DNA of 64,000 nt from JAWVFM01 sp963739355 (GCA_963739355.1 CAVUAD010000002.1:127848-191847); one strand, 5' to 3'; shown: positions 24,690 to 33,619, counted from the stretch's first letter. A program made the numbers and translations. The notes: a model not told the origin generated them from the letters alone.

Positions 24690-26570
24690 TCACCGGCTCT
24701 CGGGTCCGCCGCGGCGACCCGAGACCACGGCCGACCTCGACTTGGGTCGCTTCGACAGGCGAAGCACCGTGCTGTTCTGCCGGCGGGAGAGCTCGATGTC
24801 GTCGACCAGCGCGGAGATCACGGCTATTCCACGGCCGCCGTGGTTGCCGACCTTCCGGCCGTTCCTGCTCTTGCTTCCGCCCCAGACCTCGAGGGTGATC
24901 TCCCCGCTGCTGGTTCCCACGCGCATGTGGACGAGGCCATCGGTTGTCGGCTCGCCGTGGTCCAGCGCGTTCGTCAGGGCCTCCGTCGCGGCCAGCTTCA
25001 GGTCCCAGACCTCCGCGTCGTCGTAGCCGAGCCCGGCGGCGGTCCGCTCGATCAGGGCGCGTGCGTCGTCGAGCTCGCTCGCGCCCTCGCCCACCGAGAG
25101 AACCTCGCGCCGGCGGGCCCACCGCGGGCCGTCGAACTCGTCGAGCCAGGCCGGGATCTCCGCGGGCGGCATCGCCTTGGCGAAGAGATTGCCCTGTCCC
25201 ACGTCGCAGTCCAGCTCCTGAAGCCGCCGCAGGGTCAGCTCGTCCTCCACCCCCTCGGCGACGACGCGCAGGCCGAGGTCGTGGCCGATCCGGATGACCC
25301 CCGCGACGAACGCCTCGCCGTCCTCCTCCATGGAGGCCACGAAGGTCCGATCGACCTTCACCTCGCGCACCGGGAAGAGCCGCAGCCACAGCAGGGACGA
25401 GTAGCCGGTGCCGAAGTCGTCGATCGAGACCTCCACGCCGAGCGCGGTGATGCCATCCAGGACGGCGCGTGCCTGCTCGGGCTCCTCGAGAATCGCCGTC
25501 TCCGTGACCTCCGCGGTGAGGATGCCCGGAGGCAGGTCGTGCTCGACGATCAGCACCCTGAGGCGGTCGACCACGTCGAGGCTGGCGAGGCTCGCCGAGG
25601 AGAGGTTCACCGCGACGCGCAGGGCGCCGCCGCGGCTGTGCCACTCCTTCGCCTGGGCGACCGCCAGGCCGAGAAGGTGGTTGGTGAGCGGAACGATCGC
25701 GCCACTGGCCTCGGCGTCGGGCAGGTACTCGCCCGGCATGACGAGCTCGCCGTCGCGCTGCCAGCGAAGGAGGGCCTCCACCCCCACGGGCTCCCCCGAC
25801 TGCGCATCGATCTGCGGCTGGTAGTGGAGCTCGAACTCGCCGCGGGCGATCCCCTTGTTGATGGCACGCACCGTCCGTCTCCTTGCCTGGTAGAGGCCCG
25901 CGGCGCGCGCTCGGGCTTCGGGGTTGAAGAACGGGCGCAGAGCCGCCCAGACCAGCAGGCCGAGGCCGAGGCAGAGCAGCACCTGGCGCCAGCTCAGTCC
26001 CGCCGACGCGATCCGCACGCCGCCGGTCCGCTGTATCTCGAGGATCGCCACGGGCCTCGGCGCCGCGACCGGGAGGCCGACGTAGCTGATCTCTCCCTCA
26101 CCGGGGCCGCCCGACGGCGCGAGGCTTTCGCCGCGGCCGGCGAGCACGGCGACCTCGGTTGCATTCAGCCGGGTGCTGAAGGGCGCGTGCCCGGCGCTGG
26201 AGTAGAGCAGGCGCCCGCGGGCGCCGACGATGCTCACCGAGGTGTGGAACCCGAGCCGGCTCATGCGGCGAACCGCGACGTCGAGCGAGTGCTCCTGCGG
26301 GCTCGAGAGGTCCGACGTCAGCGTCGTGCGGTCCATGTTGCCGACCCGCGCGATGAGGCGATCGAGCGTCTGCACGTTCGCCTCGAAGTCGATCAGCGCG
26401 TCATGGTTGGCCCGGTTGGAGGCCTGGTTGGTGAGGATGAATCCGAGCAGGAGCGCGGCGATGACACCCAGCGCCACCGGGACGAGCGCGACGGAGACGT
26501 CCGTGAACCGGGACTGGGCGTGGCTGGCCCGCTGCGGACCGGCCCTGCTGCGCGACCGCCTGAAGGTCAT
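24690..26570 (-). CDS. Membrane EAL-domain c-di-GMP phosphodiesterase fused to RsbW-like histidine-kinase-type ATPase
   Basis: A 626-residue protein. TM1 (about 27-46), an extracytoplasmic sensor of about 145 residues, TM2 (about 195-212), EAL domain (about 238-475) and an HATPase_c domain (about 482-610) follow in order. EAL catalytic motifs are intact: VEALLRW, a NLSSASL Asn, TETAI, DDFGTGYSS, KVDRTFV and VVAEGVED, so it probably hydrolyses c-di-GMP. The ATPase domain has an N-box (EALTNALDHG) and a glycine box (GNHGGRGI), as in anti-sigma kinases. It lies 66 bp downstream of a STAS gene, a possible partner. An EAL-RsbW fusion ties c-di-GMP to partner switching; that role is inference. Confidence 0.88.
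   Translation of the reverse strand: MTFRRSRSRAGPQRASHAQSRFTDVSVALVPVALGVIAALLLGFILTNQASNRANHDALIDFEANVQTLDRLIARVGNMDRTTLTSDLSSPQEHSLDVAVRRMSRLGFHTSVSIVGARGRLLYSSAGHAPFSTRLNATEVAVLAGRGESLAPSGGPGEGEISYVGLPVAAPRPVAILEIQRTGGVRIASAGLSWRQVLLCLGLGLLVWAALRPFFNPEARARAAGLYQARRRTVRAINKGIARGEFELHYQPQIDAQSGEPVGVEALLRWQRDGELVMPGEYLPDAEASGAIVPLTNHLLGLAVAQAKEWHSRGGALRVAVNLSSASLASLDVVDRLRVLIVEHDLPPGILTAEVTETAILEEPEQARAVLDGITALGVEVSIDDFGTGYSSLLWLRLFPVREVKVDRTFVASMEEDGEAFVAGVIRIGHDLGLRVVAEGVEDELTLRRLQELDCDVGQGNLFAKAMPPAEIPAWLDEFDGPRWARRREVLSVGEGASELDDARALIERTAAGLGYDDAEVWDLKLAATEALTNALDHGEPTTDGLVHMRVGTSSGEITLEVWGGSKSRNGRKVGNHGGRGIAVISALVDDIELSRRQNSTVLRLSKRPKSRSAVVSGRRGGPESR
24698..24724 (+). terminator. Possible terminator hairpin after the ABC operon
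   Basis: 9-bp perfect arms TCTCGGGTC (24698-24706) and GACCCGAGA (24716-24724) with a 9-nt loop, 18 bp after the permease stop. It lies inside the last codons of the convergent EAL gene and has no T-run, so termination is only possible, not shown. Confidence 0.35.
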
Positions 26571-26636
26571 ACATGTGTCTAGATCGACCCCGGGGGTCCG
26601 CGCTTTAGCGAAAACCGCCCCGGGGCTGAAAGTGCT

Positions 26637-26978
26637 TCAGCTCTGGGGGGGCGCGTCGTCGAGCGTGGAGACGATCTCGAGCTCGGCGTCGAGGCCGATC
26701 TGGCGGAATACGCGCAGCACGTTGTCGTTGGGCCGGGCAACCAACAGGCGCCCGCCGGCGGCGCGCTGATGCTGTGTCCAGGCGACGAGCAGGCTCATCG
26801 TCCGGGAGTCGACGAAGTCGGTCTCCGCGAGGTCGACGGTGACCTTGCCACCGGGGTCGGCCTCGCATTCGGAGCGCAGCGCGTCCTCGAGCAGGGGCGC
26901 CGCGGCCGAATCGAACTCGCCTCTGACCACGATCAGGCGTCCACCGTTGCCGGCCTCGGTGCTGATCGAGTGTGTCAA
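26637..26978 (-). CDS. STAS-domain anti-sigma factor antagonist
   Basis: A 113-residue stand-alone STAS protein (SpoIIAA/RsbV type). The phosphoacceptor region reads DFVDSRTMSLL; the serine after the aspartate (Ser58) aligns with the phosphorylated serine of SpoIIAA, although the next residues are RT rather than the usual SG/TG. It is the first gene of a unit with the EAL-ATPase protein and divergent (50 bp) from a SpoIIE phosphatase, a classic partner-switching arrangement. Confidence 0.88.
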   Translation of the reverse strand: MTHSISTEAGNGGRLIVVRGEFDSAAAPLLEDALRSECEADPGGKVTVDLAETDFVDSRTMSLLVAWTQHQRAAGGRLLVARPNDNVLRVFRQIGLDAELEIVSTLDDAPPQS

Positions 26979-27028
26979 CGGGACTCCATTCCCTCAAGGT
27001 AATCGTTCCCTGAGACGAAACAGCCTAT

Positions 27029-28690
27029 ATGCGATCCCGGGGCAGGCGCGCGCGTGGATTGATCGCGGTGGCGGTCGCCCTGTTCTTGCCGGCGAGCGCC
27101 GCAGCCCAGGTGTCTCTGTCGCCCCTGCCGCTGCCCGGCGGCAATCAGCCGATCAAGAACCTGACGCACACCGCGCGGCAGACGGTCACCACCGTCGAGA
27201 ACACCGCGAACCGGGCGGTCAGCGGCGCCGAGAGTGGTGTGAACGGCGTGGTCGACGGCCTCGGCGGAGGCAGCGGCGGCTCTGGGAGTCCCGGCTCGAC
27301 CTCGCCGAACCCACCCTCTTCCGCCCCCCCGGCCGGGGCCAACCCCCCGGCGAGCACGGCGCCCGAAGCCGGCGGGCCATCGGTCGGCGGGGCCGCGAGC
27401 CCCTCCGGCGGCTCCGCTTCGCCTGCCGGCCGGTCCGCGCAGGGCGGAGCCGCGCCGCGCAACGCGGCGCCCGCCGCCGCGGGCGCTTCGGCTCCCGCGC
27501 TCGGCGGGGGCCCACGTCGCGGGCCCGCGCACCGTGCGGCCCCAAGGCCCGCTACGACCCAGACCGCGGGAATCATCCACGACATCGCCTCGCTTCCCTG
27601 GAGCTTCTTCGCGGCGTGCGTCGGCATCGCGATCCTCGGCGTCCTGATGGCCGGGCGTTCCGCCTTCCTCGCCCGCCTCTCGCGACGGCTGAGGCGCCAG
27701 GGGGACGAGCTCCGCGAGGACGTGGGTGCCCTGCAGCAGGCGCTGCTTCCGGGCGTTCCGAGCCGTTTGGGCGCGGTCGACATCTCCGTCGCGTACAGGC
27801 CCGCCGAAGGGCCCGCGGCCGGCGGTGACTTCTACGACGCGGTGCGAATCGACGAGCGGCGCATCGGCATCGTGGTCGGCGACATGTCGGGCCACGGGCG
27901 CGACGCGCTGACGGCAACGGCGCTGGTCCACTACACGCTGCGCGCGTATCTCGAGGCCGGCCTGTCGCCGGGCGCGGCCCTCCGCCAGGCCGATCGCGCC
28001 CTCGGGAACAAGCTCGGCGAGGAGTTCGCAACGGTGGTCACCGCGGTCTACGACTCGTCGGAGAGCACCCTGACCTACTCGTGCGCCGGCCATCCCGCGC
28101 CGTTGCTGTTCGGGTCCGCGCAGGACAGGGCGGTCGAAACCCTCAACCCGCCGCCGATCGCGGCGGGGCCGCCGACGGGCTGGCGCGAGACGACGGTTGC
28201 CGTGAAGTCGGGAACGAGGATCGCGTTCATCACCGACGGCCTGATCGAGGCCCGCGACTCCGAGGGCGCGCTGGTCGGGCGCGCGGGCCTTGCGTCGATC
28301 CTGGCGGACCTCCCGCCGCTCGCGGATGCCGGCCAGATCCTCGACTTCGTGAAGAACCACGGCAACGCGCCGGACGACCTGACGGTCTGTGTCCTCGACC
28401 CGACCGACGCACGGCGGGACGGGTCCATCGTGGAGGAGCTCGACCTCAGCGGCAGCCAGGCGCTGCGGGACAGCTTCGGAGACTTCCTGGCGCAGTGCGG
28501 CCTCGACCACGACGAGGAGATGCACGCCGTGGCGCAGCTCGCCCGCGTCTCCCGGCCGCCGCGGCCGGGGCTGCGCCTGACGATCCGCCGCGACGACGGC
28601 GGTTCGACTTGGGAGATGGACTACGAGCGCCCGGACGTCCGTCGCGCTCCGGTTCAGACCCTGCCTCGACCCCTTCAGCGCGCGGGCTGA
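27029..28690 (+). CDS. Membrane SpoIIE/PP2C-type serine phosphatase with secreted low-complexity N-terminus
   Basis: A 553-residue protein. A signal-like segment (about 8-26), a Pro/Ala/Gly/Ser-rich extracytoplasmic region (about 80-185) and TM2 (about 190-212) precede a SpoIIE domain (about 235-455). Metal-binding motifs are visible: GGDFYDA (about 265), GDMSGHG (about 284), FITDGLIE and NAPDDLTV (about 447). The 100-residue C-terminal extension matches nothing I know. It would dephosphorylate STAS antagonists, most likely the divergent one at 26637. Confidence 0.88.
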   Translation: MRSRGRRARGLIAVAVALFLPASAAAQVSLSPLPLPGGNQPIKNLTHTARQTVTTVENTANRAVSGAESGVNGVVDGLGGGSGGSGSPGSTSPNPPSSAPPAGANPPASTAPEAGGPSVGGAASPSGGSASPAGRSAQGGAAPRNAAPAAAGASAPALGGGPRRGPAHRAAPRPATTQTAGIIHDIASLPWSFFAACVGIAILGVLMAGRSAFLARLSRRLRRQGDELREDVGALQQALLPGVPSRLGAVDISVAYRPAEGPAAGGDFYDAVRIDERRIGIVVGDMSGHGRDALTATALVHYTLRAYLEAGLSPGAALRQADRALGNKLGEEFATVVTAVYDSSESTLTYSCAGHPAPLLFGSAQDRAVETLNPPPIAAGPPTGWRETTVAVKSGTRIAFITDGLIEARDSEGALVGRAGLASILADLPPLADAGQILDFVKNHGNAPDDLTVCVLDPTDARRDGSIVEELDLSGSQALRDSFGDFLAQCGLDHDEEMHAVAQLARVSRPPRPGLRLTIRRDDGGSTWEMDYERPDVRRAPVQTLPRPLQRAG

Positions 28691-28767
28691 GCTCGCCGCG
28701 CTCATACATCCGTCCAATAGCTCTTGACAGGGTTGAGGGAGTGCCGTGAGCGCTCGACCGGAAGTAC

Positions 28768-29616
28768 ATGGGAAGCCTTCGGGTACGCACTCCGTTCTGG
28801 GTCCTGCTGCTCTCCGCCATGGTGCTCGTCACCTGGTCGGTCGCGGTGCGCTCGGCGCTCTCCCCGCAGCCCGCGCAGGCCGCCCTGACCTCCTTCAGCT
28901 CCCCGCAGTCGCGGGCGGCCATCGCCCGCGCCGAGCGTGCCCGCGCGCGCGCCGCGGCGCGTGAGCGCCGCCAGGCGAGGCAGCGCGCGGCGCGGCGCGC
29001 GCGCCGGCGTGAGGCGCTTCACCACCCGATCGTCTCCGTGCGGCCCGGCGCCAGCGTCGAGATCCACAGCTCGCCGAACGGCGCCGTGGTCACGACCGTC
29101 GGGTCCACCGACGAGTTCGGCTCGGCGTCGACGTTCTCCGTCCTCGAACAGCGGGGGGACTGGGTGGGCGTTCCGACCCGCGCCCTCAGCAACGGCGAGC
29201 TCGGCTGGATCAAGCTGGACCACTCGGCGCTCCAGGAGCACTCGACGCCCTGGTCAGTGGACGTCGACCTCTCGAAGCAGCGCGCCGAGCTGATGCACGG
29301 CGAAAACGCCGTCCGCTCGTTCACCGTCGCCATCGGCCGCTCGACCTCGCCGACGCCGACCGGCCGCTTCTCGATCACGGACGAGATCACCAGCGGCCTC
29401 AACCCGGTCTACGGGTGCTGCGCGCTTGCCCTCTCCGCGCACCAGCCGAACCTGCCGGCCGGCTGGACGGGAGGCGACCAGATCGCGATTCACGGCAGCC
29501 CCGACAACTCCGTGGGCGGCGCGATCTCCGACGGGTGCCTGCACGCGACCGCGGACGACCTCGAGGCGCTCGTCGACAAGCTGCCCCTCGGCGCTCCCGT
29601 CGTCATCCACAGCTGA
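28768..29616 (+). CDS. L,D-transpeptidase (YkuD) with SH3-like domain
   Basis: A 282-residue protein. ATG 28768 has GGAAG 4 bp upstream. An N-terminal transmembrane/signal anchor (about 9-26) is followed by an Ala/Arg-rich helix (about 45-80, ARAAARERRQARQRAA-like), an SH3-like domain (about 90-150) and a YkuD domain (about 155-282). The catalytic region has IAIHGSPDN and SDGCLHA (Cys about 256). The enzyme makes 3-3 peptidoglycan cross-links. The upstream gap has a TTGACA at 28724 but no convincing -10 box. Confidence 0.88.
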   Translation: MGSLRVRTPFWVLLLSAMVLVTWSVAVRSALSPQPAQAALTSFSSPQSRAAIARAERARARAAARERRQARQRAARRARRREALHHPIVSVRPGASVEIHSSPNGAVVTTVGSTDEFGSASTFSVLEQRGDWVGVPTRALSNGELGWIKLDHSALQEHSTPWSVDVDLSKQRAELMHGENAVRSFTVAIGRSTSPTPTGRFSITDEITSGLNPVYGCCALALSAHQPNLPAGWTGGDQIAIHGSPDNSVGGAISDGCLHATADDLEALVDKLPLGAPVVIHS

Positions 29617-29632
29617 GCGCCCTTCCGGACCG

Positions 29633-29678
29633 CGAACGTCCCGTACCCTGCGCTCTCCTGAGGGTTCCGGGACGTTCG
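29633..29678. terminator. Bidirectional terminator-like hairpin / palindromic element copy 1
   Basis: 11-bp perfect arms CGAACGTCCCG (29633-29643) and CGGGACGTTCG (29668-29678), with further ACCCT/AGGGT pairing inside and a loop GCGCTCTCCTG. It sits between two convergent genes, as expected for a terminator. A related element with the same AACGTCCCG end lies at 50734-50773, so it may belong to a small dispersed palindrome family. Confidence 0.6.
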
Positions 29679-29697
29679 GTGAGTCTTGGGGCGAGCT

Positions 29698-29964
29698 TCA
29701 GGCGGCCGCGGCGGCGGCCTTCGCCTCGGGTGTCGAGTGGACCGGGGAGGGGGCGGGAGGCGCGTAGTCGGTGAACACGTCGCTGGGAGCGCCCGCGCGC
29801 CTCGCGAACACCCAGCCGGCGATTACGCCGAGGAAGACGCCCGCGCCGAGGACGGAAATCGTTCGCGGTGGCTCGCGGCGGGCCTTCGAGGCCGTGCCGC
29901 GAACGCTGTGGCGAACCGTCGCCTTGACCGCCTTGCGTCCGAGGTACTGCTTCGGTGTGCTCAT
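29698..29964 (-). CDS. Small single-pass membrane protein
   Basis: An 88-residue protein: a basic N-terminal third (YLGRKAVKATVRHSVRG), one transmembrane helix (about 37-55, SVLGAGVFLGVIAGWVF), and an Ala/Pro-rich tail. No family recognised. ATG 29964 is followed by codon usage like its neighbours. It is convergent with the L,D-transpeptidase across the 29633 hairpin. Confidence 0.6.
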   Translation of the reverse strand: MSTPKQYLGRKAVKATVRHSVRGTASKARREPPRTISVLGAGVFLGVIAGWVFARRAGAPSDVFTDYAPPAPSPVHSTPEAKAAAAAA

Positions 29965-30106
29965 GTGGAGGGTGATACCCCCAGTCGCACGATCTCAAGC
30001 GGCTCGGTGGCCCGCTGGGCCCGCCCGGGCGTCTCGCCGCAGGGGAAGAAGTGGTATCGATCTAGCGATGGAGGCGAGGAGCGCACGAGTGGAACGGGCA
30101 CGGAAG

Positions 30107-30127
30107 CTAAAGGGTGCCTGACACCCT
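30107..30127. repeat. REP-like palindrome copy (GGGTG...CACCC type), degenerate
   Basis: CTAAAGGGTGCCTGACACCCT. It shares the CTAAAGGGTG..TGACACCCT core form with the perfect palindrome at 57628-57662 and the core layout of 59585-59597. It overlaps the start codon region of the exonuclease gene. Confidence 0.6.
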
Positions 30128-30989
30128 GACCGCTCCGCTTCTCGCCGTCGATGCGCCCTCGCTCCTCTACCGCGCGTTCTTCGCGCTGCCGAGCAAGATC
30201 AAGGGCTCGGACGGCAGGCCGGTGAACGCCCTGCTCGGCTCCGCCAACCTGATCCTTCGCGAGGTCGAGATCCATGAACCGCGCGCCGTCGCCCTCTGCT
30301 TCGGCCCCGACGCCGCCTCTTACCGGGTGGAGCTCTTCGCCGGATACCACGCCGAGCGCCCGCCGGTTCCCGACGAGCTGGCGCCGCAGTTCGCCGCGGC
30401 CCGGCCCTTCTTCGAGTCATTCGGGTGGACGGTTGCCGACCACGACTCGCTCGAGGCCGACGACCTGCTCGGCACCTTCGCCCGCCTCGAGTCGGAGGCG
30501 GGCGGGAACGCGCTCATCCTCACGGGCGACCGCGACATGTTCCAGTGCGCGTCGAAGCGCGTCACGGTCCTCTACGTGCGCACCGGTGGCCGGGGCGCGG
30601 AGGAGGTTGGCCCGAAGGAGGTCGTCAAGCGCTACGGGATCGACCCCGAGCAGGTCCCGGACTTCATCGCGCTGCGCGGCGACCCCTCGGACGGCATTCC
30701 CGGCGCCAAGGGCATCGGCGAGAAGACGGCGGCCGACCTGCTTCGCCGTCACGGCTCGCTGGAGGCGGTCCTCGACTCGGCGCTTCGCGAGGGCACGCCG
30801 AAGGTCCGCGGGGCGCTGAACGACGCGCGCGACGAGTTGCTCGCCTTCAAGGACATCGCCACGCTGCGCGACGCGGGCCTCAAGCGGCCGCGGGATCGGG
30901 CGACCGACTACAGGCGGGCCGCCAAGGACGCCCGCGCTCGCGGTATGGGCCGGCTTGCCGACCGCCTCGAGGAGGCGGCGACGAAGTGA
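30114..30989 (+). CDS. 5'-3' exonuclease (DNA polymerase I N-terminal domain-like, FEN family)
   Basis: A 291-residue stand-alone exonuclease. The N-terminal resolvase-like domain has LLAVDAPSLLYRAFFALP, DHDSLEADDLLGT and ILTGDRDMFQ, which supply metal-binding acids. The H3TH DNA-binding motif is GDPSDGIPGAKGIGEKTA split near 185-203. It removes 5' flaps or RNA primers. GTG 30114 is the only canonical start after an in-frame TAA at 30108; GGAAG about 12 bp upstream is a plausible ribosome site. The start lies inside a REP-like palindrome. The stop overlaps the GFA gene (GTGA). Confidence 0.88.
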   Translation: MPDTLTAPLLAVDAPSLLYRAFFALPSKIKGSDGRPVNALLGSANLILREVEIHEPRAVALCFGPDAASYRVELFAGYHAERPPVPDELAPQFAAARPFFESFGWTVADHDSLEADDLLGTFARLESEAGGNALILTGDRDMFQCASKRVTVLYVRTGGRGAEEVGPKEVVKRYGIDPEQVPDFIALRGDPSDGIPGAKGIGEKTAADLLRRHGSLEAVLDSALREGTPKVRGALNDARDELLAFKDIATLRDAGLKRPRDRATDYRRAAKDARARGMGRLADRLEEAATK

Positions 30990-31406
30990 GCGAGCCGCAC
31001 CTGACCGGCCACTGCCTCTGCGGCGCCGTGGCGCTTCGAGATCACGGAGCCGCTGGTCGCCTCGCGCTACTGCCACTGCACGCGCTGCCAGCGGCGCACC
31101 GGCACCGCGGCGTCGGCGGGCGCGGCGATGGTCCCGGGCTCGTTTCAGATCGTCTCCGGCGAGGAGCTCGTCAAGACCTGGTGGCCACCCGGCGGCGGCT
31201 TCGGCAAGGCGTTCTGCGTGGAGTGCGGCTCGCACCTCTTCAGCGAGTCGCCGGACGATCACAAGCAGCGGTCGGTTCGGCTCGGCGTCATCGACGGCGA
31301 TCCGGCCATCCGGCCTTCCAGCCGCCAGTTCGTCGCCGACGCCGTCGTCTGGGAGGACATCCCCGACGACGGCCTCGAGCGCTTCGAGGGCCGGCAGCCC
31401 GGCTAG
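30986..31406 (+). pseudogene. GFA/Mss4-like zinc protein (glutathione-dependent formaldehyde-activating family), single frameshift
   Basis: GTG 30986 overlaps the exonuclease stop and encodes SEPHLTGHCLCGAV, the N-terminal zinc motif of GFA proteins. The frame then fails near 31030, where GTGGCGC appears in place of the expected GTGCGC. One base over, the family sequence resumes as RFEITEPLVASRYCHCTRCQ, then FCVECGSHLFSE and on to TAG 31406. So one inserted G, real or an assembly error, breaks a roughly 139-residue protein. Zinc cysteines (CLC, CHCTRC, CVEC) are otherwise intact. The stop overlaps the convergent MMPL gene by CTAG. Confidence 0.75.
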
Positions 31407-33595
31407 CTCGACTCCGACGCCGCGGTCCCGGGCGCCGCGGGCTCGCGCTCGACGTGGTCGTGGAAGATCTGGGCGCCGCCCTTTGCCGTGGACGGCCACC
31501 AGATCTTGTCCCCGAGCAGCTCAACCGCCGCCGGGACCATGATCGTGCGCACGACGAACGTGTCGAGCAGGATGCCGACGGCGACCATGAATCCCAGGTC
31601 GAATGTGAAGGTCACCGGCAGGGTGATCAACACTGAGAACGTGCCGGCGAGGATGATCCCGGCGCTCGTGATCACGGGGCCGGTGGCGGAGAGCGCGCGC
31701 AGCATCCCCTCGCGCGTGCCGTGGGTCCGGGCCTCCTCGCGCACGCGGCTCATCAGGAAGATCGTGTAGTCGATCCCCAGCGCCACCAGGAAGATGAACG
31801 CGAAGGTGGGGATGGAGCTGTCGATGCCCGCGTCGCCGGCGACGAACCGGATGAACAGCATCGAGATCCCGATCGTGCCCAGGAACGAGACGATCGTGGC
31901 GGCGATCAGCACGAGCGGCGCCACGACCGAGCTGAGCAGCAGGCCGAGGATGATCGCGATCGCGACGAGGGCCAGCGGCGCGACGAGGCGCAGGTCGCGC
32001 TTGTTGGCCTTGTCGAAGTCGTAGTTGATCGCGCTGCCGCCGCCCACCTGGCCCTCGACGCCGTTGGGGAGGCTGTCGAGCGCGACCCGCATCCTGGGCA
32101 CGACGTCCAGCCCGGACGAGTCGAACGGGTCGCCGGAGAGGATCACCGAGAGGCGCGCGATCTGGTGATCCGTCGAGAAGCCGACGGGCTTCACCGCAGC
32201 GACGCCCTCGACGCCGTGGAGCGCATCAGCGGCCGCCACGACGTCGGCGCGGGTCGCCGGGCCGTTCGCACCCTCGACGAGCACGTCGGTTGGCTGCAGC
32301 AGTCCGGCGGGGAGCGAGCTTTCGATCACCCGGAACCCGTCGACGCTCTCCACGTCCTTCTTGAAGAACGACGTGGTGGAGTAGTCGACCTTGTAGGCCA
32401 GCAGCCCCAGGGCGCCGACGGCGAACACGGCGAGGGTCACGCCGAGCGCCGCCCCCGGGCGCTTCAGAACGCGGTCGCCGAGGCGCCGCCACAGGCCCTG
32501 CGAGGTCACGGTGTCCTCGCCCGGGGAGTAGGCGATGAGGCGCCGGCGTGGCCAGAAGGCACGGCGGCCGCCGAGCGTCAGCAGGGCCGGCAGCAGGGTG
32601 AGCCCGGCGAGCATGCAGGTGAAGACGCCGATCGCCGCGACGGGCCCCAGGCTGTGGGTCGAGCCGACCTCGGCGAGCAGCAGGACCAGCATCGCGAGGG
32701 TGACCGTCATCCCGCTGGCCAGCATCGCCGGGCCGACGCGGCGTACGGTGTTCCGCATCGCGTCGTGCTTGTCCTCGTGCGCGCGCAGCTCCTCCCGGTA
32801 TCGGGACACGAGTAAGAGGCAGTAGTCCGTTCCAACCCCGAACATCAGGACGACGAGGATCTGCGTGGAGTTGTCGGAGACCGTCGCGCCGGACTTCGCG
32901 TAGAGGTAGATCAGCCCCTGGGCGACCGCGTAGGCGACGCCGACGACGACGAGCGGGATCAGCGCGATCAGCGGCGCGCGGTAGATCGCGCCGAGCAGGA
33001 CGAGGACGAGCAGCACGGTCGCCAGGAGCAGCGTCGTGTCGAGCGAGTTGAAGACCTCGTCGGCATCGTGGTTGAAGCCGAGGCTCCCGGTGAGGTAGGT
33101 GGTCATCCCCGGGGTCGAGGTGCCGCTGGTGATGTCGTGGAGCGTGTCGCCCCAGTCGGCGAGGTTGTCCTCGTTGTCGTGGACGTTCAGCGAGGTGATC
33201 GCGACCTGGTTGTTGGAGGCGACGACCCCGCGGGCGAAGGTTGGATGCTCGCCCCCGGCGGCGAAGGGAACGGAGGTCGTCCCGACCAGGGGCAGCTTGG
33301 CGGCGGCGGCCTTCGCGTCGGCCAGCATCTTCGCCTTGTCCTGCGCCGTGAACCCGCTCGGCGCCTGGTAGACGATCAGGCCGTTCGTCGTCTGCCCGCC
33401 GGGGAATCTCTCCTTCAGCAGGTTGAGGACATCCGTGGACTCCGCGTTCTTCGGCAGGAACGACTGCGTTTGGTTGTCGGTGATGTCGGCGAGCTTGCCG
33501 CCGAGCGGAGCGAGGCCGACCACGAGCAGCACCCAGACGACCACGATGGCCCATTTCGAGCGTTTGCCGGAGACGACGGAAGCGAGACGACTCAT
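31403..33595 (-). CDS. MMPL-family RND transporter
   Basis: A 730-residue transporter with about 11-12 helices in two MMPL repeats. Each has a large extracytoplasmic loop and a GxxxDY proton-relay motif (GVGTDYCLLL and ALGIDYTIFL). N-terminal SKWAIVVVWVLLVVGLAPLG is the usual first helix. Members export lipids, siderophores or drugs. It is followed, in the upstream direction, by an independent dehydrogenase; no lipid-synthesis genes are adjacent. Confidence 0.92.
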   Translation of the reverse strand: MSRLASVVSGKRSKWAIVVVWVLLVVGLAPLGGKLADITDNQTQSFLPKNAESTDVLNLLKERFPGGQTTNGLIVYQAPSGFTAQDKAKMLADAKAAAAKLPLVGTTSVPFAAGGEHPTFARGVVASNNQVAITSLNVHDNEDNLADWGDTLHDITSGTSTPGMTTYLTGSLGFNHDADEVFNSLDTTLLLATVLLVLVLLGAIYRAPLIALIPLVVVGVAYAVAQGLIYLYAKSGATVSDNSTQILVVLMFGVGTDYCLLLVSRYREELRAHEDKHDAMRNTVRRVGPAMLASGMTVTLAMLVLLLAEVGSTHSLGPVAAIGVFTCMLAGLTLLPALLTLGGRRAFWPRRRLIAYSPGEDTVTSQGLWRRLGDRVLKRPGAALGVTLAVFAVGALGLLAYKVDYSTTSFFKKDVESVDGFRVIESSLPAGLLQPTDVLVEGANGPATRADVVAAADALHGVEGVAAVKPVGFSTDHQIARLSVILSGDPFDSSGLDVVPRMRVALDSLPNGVEGQVGGGSAINYDFDKANKRDLRLVAPLALVAIAIILGLLLSSVVAPLVLIAATIVSFLGTIGISMLFIRFVAGDAGIDSSIPTFAFIFLVALGIDYTIFLMSRVREEARTHGTREGMLRALSATGPVITSAGIILAGTFSVLITLPVTFTFDLGFMVAVGILLDTFVVRTIMVPAAVELLGDKIWWPSTAKGGAQIFHDHVEREPAAPGTAASESS

Positions 33596-33619
33596 CCGTT
33601 CGCAAGTTAGCGAGACGGC

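Noticed and set aside
28724..28767. TTGACA as a promoter for the L,D-transpeptidase
   Set aside because: No TANNNT-like box lies 16-18 bp downstream; a lone -35 match is not enough.
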